From Campylobacterota bacterium (GTDB lineage: Bacteria > Campylobacterota > Campylobacteria > Campylobacterales > SZUA-545), in NCBI GenBank assembly GCA_030836705.1, contig JAUPLZ010000067.1:1-11119 (forward strand): DNA of 11,119 bases. Reading direction: 5' to 3'. Below the pieces are notes generated by a model. The model searched no databases. It saw nothing but the letters and a program-made list of their open reading frames with translations, and had not been told where the DNA came from. The translations under genes were made by a program, and so were the position numbers. Positions 7,609-11,119 of the stretch are shown in pieces (positions within the stretch are counted from its first letter, which is position 1; every line of letters begins with the position of its first letter).

Positions 7609-8478
7609 TTAATCGCCCCAGTGCAATTTTTCACTAATTACTTTAAAAAAGTTCCTATTTTTATGGTGTATCATTTTGGCATTAGTTTTTGACATTCCTA
7701 TTTTTATCTCATCGTGTGAATTTAGTGTAAAACTATCTTGCCCATCCAAAAGAGCCATGCAATCATCATCGCCGACGCTAAGTGTAATATCAAAATTTAC
7801 AGGAAGCACTATTGGTCGCTGCGTAAGTGAGTGTGGACAGATAGGCGTAATAATAAAATTTTTAGCATAAGGAAACACTATTGGACCACCGGCTGAAAGG
7901 TTATATCCGGTCGCACCGGTAGGGGTTGAAACAATAAGTCCATCGCCAAAATAATTATTCACAAGAATGCCGTCAACATATAGTTTTATATGCACCATTT
8001 TTGCTTTTTTATGCCTAACTACAAGATCGTTGATGACTTTAAATTGACCTTTGTAGCCAGAAAGAAGCGCCTCAACATCAATAACCATTCTAAGGTCTAT
8101 TCGGTAGTCGCCATTTAAAAGTGCATCAATACATTCATTAAGTTCATTGGATTTGAAATCAGTCAAAAAGCCCAATTTTCCCATATTTACTCCAAGAATG
8201 GGTTTTTGAAAATCGATACTTTTTCTAGCTGCCGAAATTAGCGTGCCATCTCCGCCTAGCGAAATGATTATGTCGCTTTGTTTGCACATTTCATAAAAAT
8301 CAATACCGTGTTCGCCAATCATTCTTGCTGATTTTTTATCTAAGATAGCTTTAATATTTTTTAATTTCAAAAAGTTTTTAAAATTAAGATAATACTCTCT
8401 TAATTCTGGTGCATTTGGTCTTAAAACCACACCAATTGTTTCTAGTTTTTCTATTCTTTCACTACTATTTGTCTGCAT
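7609..8478 (-). CDS. nadK: NAD kinase
   Basis: NadK phosphorylates NAD to NADP using ATP or polyphosphate and is the only de novo source of NADP in most bacteria. Numbered from the start I chose, the 289 residues contain the signature GGDGT at 75-79 (D77 catalytic), the ND pair at 150-151 (usually NE), the long glycine-rich block GDGLIVSTPTGATGY at 178-192, and DGQ at 245-247. The frame is open up to an ATG at 8550, which would add 24 residues. I reject that start because the extra segment is hydrophobic and unlike the family, and it overlaps the divergent promoters and the aspS ribosome-binding site. ATG 8478 gives a length close to the roughly 286 residues usual in this group; ATG 8487 is also possible. 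It heads the nadK-tal-pilU unit and is divergent from aspS. Confidence 0.93.
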   Translation of the reverse strand: MQTNSSERIEKLETIGVVLRPNAPELREYYLNFKNFLKLKNIKAILDKKSARMIGEHGIDFYEMCKQSDIIISLGGDGTLISAARKSIDFQKPILGVNMGKLGFLTDFKSNELNECIDALLNGDYRIDLRMVIDVEALLSGYKGQFKVINDLVVRHKKAKMVHIKLYVDGILVNNYFGDGLIVSTPTGATGYNLSAGGPIVFPYAKNFIITPICPHSLTQRPIVLPVNFDITLSVGDDDCMALLDGQDSFTLNSHDEIKIGMSKTNAKMIHHKNRNFFKVISEKLHWGD

Positions 8479-8513
8479 GGTGCGCATTTTACCATTTAGG
8501 AAGTTAAAATAGG

Positions 8514-8534
8514 TTAGAATCCAGAAAATTCTAT
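8514..8534. promoter_or_regulatory. Interleaved divergent promoters for nadK (minus) and aspS (plus), forming an inverted repeat
   Basis: TAGAAT at 8515-8520 on the plus strand is a good -10 for aspS, with a predicted start near 8527 and a 28-base leader. Its mirror ATTCTA at 8528-8533 reads TAGAAT on the minus strand and is a good -10 for nadK, with a start near 8521 and a leader of about 43 bases. The two hexamers form a perfect six-base inverted repeat with a seven-base spacer. A second possible nadK -10 (minus-strand TAAAAT, 8491-8486) would give a nearly leaderless message. No convincing -35 is visible on either side. Confidence 0.5.
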
Positions 8535-8542
8535 ATGCGTCC

Positions 8543-8557
8543 AAGGACATAATATTG
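8543..8557 (+). promoter_or_regulatory. Ribosome-binding site and TTG start of aspS
   Basis: AAGGA at 8543-8547 is followed by seven bases and then TTG at 8555. The encoded MRTHYC beginning is the conserved AspRS N-terminus, so TTG is the real initiator. No in-frame ATG occurs until well inside the anticodon-binding domain. Confidence 0.85.
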
Positions 8558-10309
8558 AGAACACATTATTGTACAGAACTAAATAGTAGCAACATAGGTC
8601 AAGAGGTAAGCGTGGCTGGGTGGGCAAAAAACCACCGTGACCACGGAGGGGTAATTTTTATTGATATGCGTGATAAAAGCGGTATATTGCAAGCAGTTTG
8701 CGACCCAACGCATAGCCAAGAGGTTCATAAGATAGCTACAAGCGTAAGAGATGAGTTTGTATTAATCGCAAAAGGCGTTATAAAGGCAAGAGGTGAAGGT
8801 CTTCAAAACCCTAAGCTTAAAACAGGCGACATAGAACTTATAGTTAGTGAGTTGATTGTTGAAAATAAAAGCGAGACAACCCCTTTTATAATTGGTGATT
8901 CAACTGTTCATGAAGATTTAAGATTAAAATATAGATATCTTGATTTAAGAACCGAAAAAGCATATAGCATATTTAAACTTCGTTCAAAAGTTAGCGTAGC
9001 TCTTAGAAACAATTTGGACAAACAAGGTTTTCTTGATGTGGAGACCCCGATAATCACAAAACCAACTCCAGAAGGCGCTAGAGATTATTTGGTGCCAAGC
9101 AGAGTTTATCCGGGTGAATTTTACGCACTTCCTCAATCTCCTCAGCTTTTTAAGCAGCTTTTGATGGTTTCTGGTTTTGATAGATATTTTCAAGTAGCAA
9201 GATGTTTTAGGGATGAAGATTTAAGAAGCGATAGACAGCCTGAATTTACACAAGTAGACTTAGAGATGAGCTTTTGCACTCAAGAAGATGTAATGAATGT
9301 TGTTGAAAATATGCTTGTTGATGCTTTTAAGGCAGCTGATATTGAAATAAAACCTCCTTTTAGAAGAATGAGACATGAAGAGGCGGCTGAAAAATATGGA
9401 AGTGACAAACCGGATTTAAGATATGACATGCAAATGGTCGAGGTTTCGGATATTTTTGCAAATTCTACAAATGATTTTTTTGCCGAAGTTGGAAAAAAGC
9501 CGCATATTAACAGAATCAAGGCATTAAGAGTTCCAAAAGGTGATGAGTTTTTTACTAGAAAAACGCTAAAAGAGCTTGAGGATTTTGTCAAAAAATTCGG
9601 TGCCGGCGGACTTGGATATTTTCAAGTAAAAGAAGACGGTCTAAAAGGTCCTCTTGTTAAATTTTTTGAAGATAAAGACCTTCAAGAGCTTTCAAAAAGA
9701 TGTGCGCTTGAAGTTAACGATATAGTATTTTTTGGTGCAGGCGAAAAGAAAAAAGTTCTTGATTATATGGGCAGGCTTAGAATAGAGATTGCCAATAGAA
9801 TGGGAATTATTGACCAAAATAGATATGAATTTTTATGGGTTGTTGACTTTCCAATGTTTGAGATTGAAGAGGGTCGCGTAAAAGCGATGCATCATCCTTT
9901 TACAATGCCAAAAAGCTTAGATAAAGAAAACATAGAAGATATTGAATCAATTGCCTATGATATTGTTCTAAACGGATACGAACTAGGCGGCGGCAGCATA
10001 AGAATACACAAAGAATCAGTTCAGCAAGATGTTTTTAAGCTTCTTGGTATAAATGAAGAAGAGCAAAGAAATAAATTCGGCTTTTTGCTGGATGCGCTTA
10101 AATTTGGCGCACCACCGCATGGCGGTTTTGCACTAGGGCTTGATAGGCTAATTATGCTTATGACAAAGAGTCAAAGCATAAGAGATGTTATAGCATTTCC
10201 AAAGACGCAAAAAGCTCAGTGTATAATGACAATGGCGCCATCTGATGCCGATGCAAATCAGCTTAAAGAGCTTGGGCTTAGAATAAGACAGGCAAACTCA
10301 AAAGAGTAA
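8555..10309 (+). CDS. aspS: Aspartyl-tRNA synthetase, probably non-discriminating (Asp/Asn)
   Basis: This class II synthetase charges tRNA with aspartate, releasing AMP and pyrophosphate. The 584 residues follow the bacterial layout. An OB-fold anticodon-binding domain covers about 1-105. The flipping loop KYRYLDLR is at 124-131. Motif 1 is around 157-182 (FLDVETPIITKPTPEGARDYLVPS). Motif 2 is CFRDEDLRSDRQPEFTQ near 216-232. The bacterial GAD-type insertion lies roughly at 285-415, and motif 3, GGFALGLDRLIML, lies near 522-534. Three positions point to a non-discriminating enzyme that also makes Asp-tRNA(Asn). H30 in RDHGG is leucine in E. coli. L83 and L88 in EGLQNPKLKTG are N and M in the E. 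coli protein. I recall these as specificity positions from the Pseudomonas and Helicobacter enzymes. The start is TTG with a strong AAGGA site. adk follows 27 bases later. Confidence 0.97.
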   Translation: MRTHYCTELNSSNIGQEVSVAGWAKNHRDHGGVIFIDMRDKSGILQAVCDPTHSQEVHKIATSVRDEFVLIAKGVIKARGEGLQNPKLKTGDIELIVSELIVENKSETTPFIIGDSTVHEDLRLKYRYLDLRTEKAYSIFKLRSKVSVALRNNLDKQGFLDVETPIITKPTPEGARDYLVPSRVYPGEFYALPQSPQLFKQLLMVSGFDRYFQVARCFRDEDLRSDRQPEFTQVDLEMSFCTQEDVMNVVENMLVDAFKAADIEIKPPFRRMRHEEAAEKYGSDKPDLRYDMQMVEVSDIFANSTNDFFAEVGKKPHINRIKALRVPKGDEFFTRKTLKELEDFVKKFGAGGLGYFQVKEDGLKGPLVKFFEDKDLQELSKRCALEVNDIVFFGAGEKKKVLDYMGRLRIEIANRMGIIDQNRYEFLWVVDFPMFEIEEGRVKAMHHPFTMPKSLDKENIEDIESIAYDIVLNGYELGGGSIRIHKESVQQDVFKLLGINEEEQRNKFGFLLDALKFGAPPHGGFALGLDRLIMLMTKSQSIRDVIAFPKTQKAQCIMTMAPSDADANQLKELGLRIRQANSKE

Positions 10310-10336
10310 TCTTTTAAACAATTATAGGAGAAATAA

Positions 10337-10909
10337 ATGAAAAAATTATTTTTAATAATAGGTGCACCAGGTAGTGGAAAAACAACAGATGCACAACTTA
10401 TAAACGAAAGACATCCTCATAAAGTTGCCCACTACTCAACCGGAGATCTTTTAAGGGCTGAAGTTGCAAGCGGCAGTGAAAGAGGCAAGATTATAGACGG
10501 TTTTATTTCAAACGGAAATTTAGTTCCGCTTGATATTGTGATTTCTACGGTTGTTGGAGCTATACAAAATTCTCCAAAAGATGTAATTTTAATAGACGGC
10601 TTTCCAAGAAGCGAAGACCAAATGATGGCTCTTAATGCACACCTTGAAAAAACAAGCGATGTAAAACTTGTAAATGTAATAGAAGTAAAAGTAAGTCAAG
10701 AAGTTGCAAGAGATAGAGTTCTTGGTCGTGCTAGAGGTGCCGATGACAATGAAGAGGTATTTAACAACAGGATGAAAGTTTATACTGCGCCATTGTCTGT
10801 AATTCAATCTTTTTATACAAAAAAGTCACTTTTGCATGTAATAAACGGCGAAAGAACAATAGAAGAGATAGTAAACGATATGGATAATTTTATCCAGAGT
10901 AAAATATAA
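10337..10909 (+). CDS. adk: Adenylate kinase, short-LID form
   Basis: Adk interconverts ATP + AMP and 2 ADP in the cytoplasm. The 190-residue protein has the P-loop GAPGSGKTT at 9-17, the AMP-binding STGDLLR at 34-40, and DGFPRS at 87-92. The LID is short: after GRARG (130-134) comes only DDNEEVFNNRMKVY, without the zinc-binding or long beta insertion of the 214-residue E. coli type. This short form is usual in Campylobacterota, so it is not a truncation. The ATG at 10337 has an AGGAG ribosome-binding site six bases upstream, 27 bases after aspS, and ppa begins 15 bases downstream. No separate promoter stands out in the aspS-adk gap, so I read aspS-adk-ppa as one transcript. Adk would recycle the AMP produced by aminoacylation. 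Confidence 0.97.
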   Translation: MKKLFLIIGAPGSGKTTDAQLINERHPHKVAHYSTGDLLRAEVASGSERGKIIDGFISNGNLVPLDIVISTVVGAIQNSPKDVILIDGFPRSEDQMMALNAHLEKTSDVKLVNVIEVKVSQEVARDRVLGRARGADDNEEVFNNRMKVYTAPLSVIQSFYTKKSLLHVINGERTIEEIVNDMDNFIQSKI

Positions 10910-10924
10910 AGGAGAGTATAAATT

Positions 10925-11119
10925 ATGGATATTTCAAAAATAACACCTGGCGAGAACCCGTCAAAAGTAAATGTAATTATAGAGGTTCCTCTAAATTCAA
11001 GCGTAAAATATGAGGTTGACAAAGAGAGTGGAATTGTTGAGGTGGATAGAATGATGTATTCAGCTATGTATTATCCGGCAAATTATGGTTTTGTGCCAAA
11101 TACTCTTTCTGATGATGGA
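10925..11119 (+). CDS. ppa: Inorganic pyrophosphatase, N-terminal part only (cut by window edge)
   Basis: The family I soluble pyrophosphatase hydrolyses PPi to two phosphates with magnesium, pulling PPi-releasing biosynthetic reactions forward. I translated 65 codons from ATG 10925 to the right edge, all open. The N-terminus shows the family pattern: NVIIEVPLNSSVKYEVDKESG at about 16-36, with E20, K29 and E31 matching active-site positions of E. coli PPase, followed by DRMMYSAMYYPANYGFVPNTL at about 41-61, with the conserved YPANYGF core. The catalytic aspartate cluster lies beyond the edge. A GGAGAG ribosome-binding site directly follows the adk stop. Position after aspS and adk fits a role in clearing the pyrophosphate made in aminoacylation. 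Confidence 0.94.
   Translation, partial: MDISKITPGENPSKVNVIIEVPLNSSVKYEVDKESGIVEVDRMMYSAMYYPANYGFVPNTLSDDG

Noticed and set aside
8479..8550. Extended NadK N-terminus as a membrane anchor or signal peptide
   Set aside because: The stretch is only moderately hydrophobic and overlaps the divergent promoters; NAD kinases are cytosolic, and a family-length start exists downstream.
9280..9591. Minus-strand open frame of 103 codons inside aspS
   Set aside because: Antisense to the conserved AspRS insertion domain; Ser/Phe-rich and featureless.
10731..10790. Adenylate kinase lacking the normal LID domain as a deletion
   Set aside because: The short-LID form is the standard version in this bacterial group; the reading frame and flanking motifs are intact.
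1..11119. Mobile elements, defence systems, CRISPR arrays, toxin-antitoxin pairs or stable RNA genes
   Set aside because: I looked on both strands and found no direct-repeat arrays, transposase motifs, terminal inverted repeats, tRNA-like cloverleaf sequence or composition break. All space is taken by housekeeping genes and short gaps.

Overview
This window is a compact, AT-rich stretch of ordinary bacterial chromosome. It is almost certainly from a member of the Campylobacterota (the former Epsilonproteobacteria: Campylobacter, Sulfurimonas and relatives). The support is the gene order rplY-pth-lptG-lysA-pheA-hisC, which as I recall it runs in the same sequence in Campylobacter, the short 190-residue adenylate kinase, an AspRS with the non-discriminating signature known from Helicobacter, and promoters that show a strong -10 box behind a T-run but no clear -35. 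I cannot name the genus. The PilU-type ATPase argues against C. jejuni as I remember its gene content.

Layout. The left three quarters are read on the minus strand, in order from the right: nadK, tal and a pilU-like ATPase gene (8478 down to 5427), then rplY, pth and the LptF/LptG permease gene (5337 down to 3179), then lysA, pheA and a truncated hisC (3082 down to the left edge). At about 8.5 kb the direction switches, and aspS, adk and a truncated ppa run on the plus strand to the right edge. A promoter is visible before rplY and before lysA, and a pair of interleaved promoters sits in the nadK/aspS divergence. Other junctions are 0 to 27 bases or overlap by one base, so they look like operons. 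No stretch over 300 bases lacks a gene; the longest gaps are about 75-97 bases. I see no tRNA, rRNA, CRISPR array, insertion sequence or phage gene.

How the genes fit together. The lysA-pheA-hisC unit is amino-acid biosynthesis: the last step to lysine, the two steps from chorismate to phenylpyruvate, and an aminotransferase that could serve histidine and perhaps aromatic amino acids. The rplY-pth-lptG unit is translation (5S rRNA-binding protein, peptidyl-tRNA recycling) plus lipopolysaccharide export. nadK and tal supply NADP and pentose-phosphate interconversion, with a pilus-retraction-type ATPase at the end of the unit. aspS-adk-ppa is biochemically neat: the synthetase releases AMP and pyrophosphate, which are the substrates of the next two enzymes.

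I looked for an undescribed system and did not find one. The points worth a second look are modest: the non-discriminating AspRS signature, the PilU-like ATPase in a metabolic operon, hisC placed beside pheA, the interleaved divergent promoters, and several non-ATG starts.
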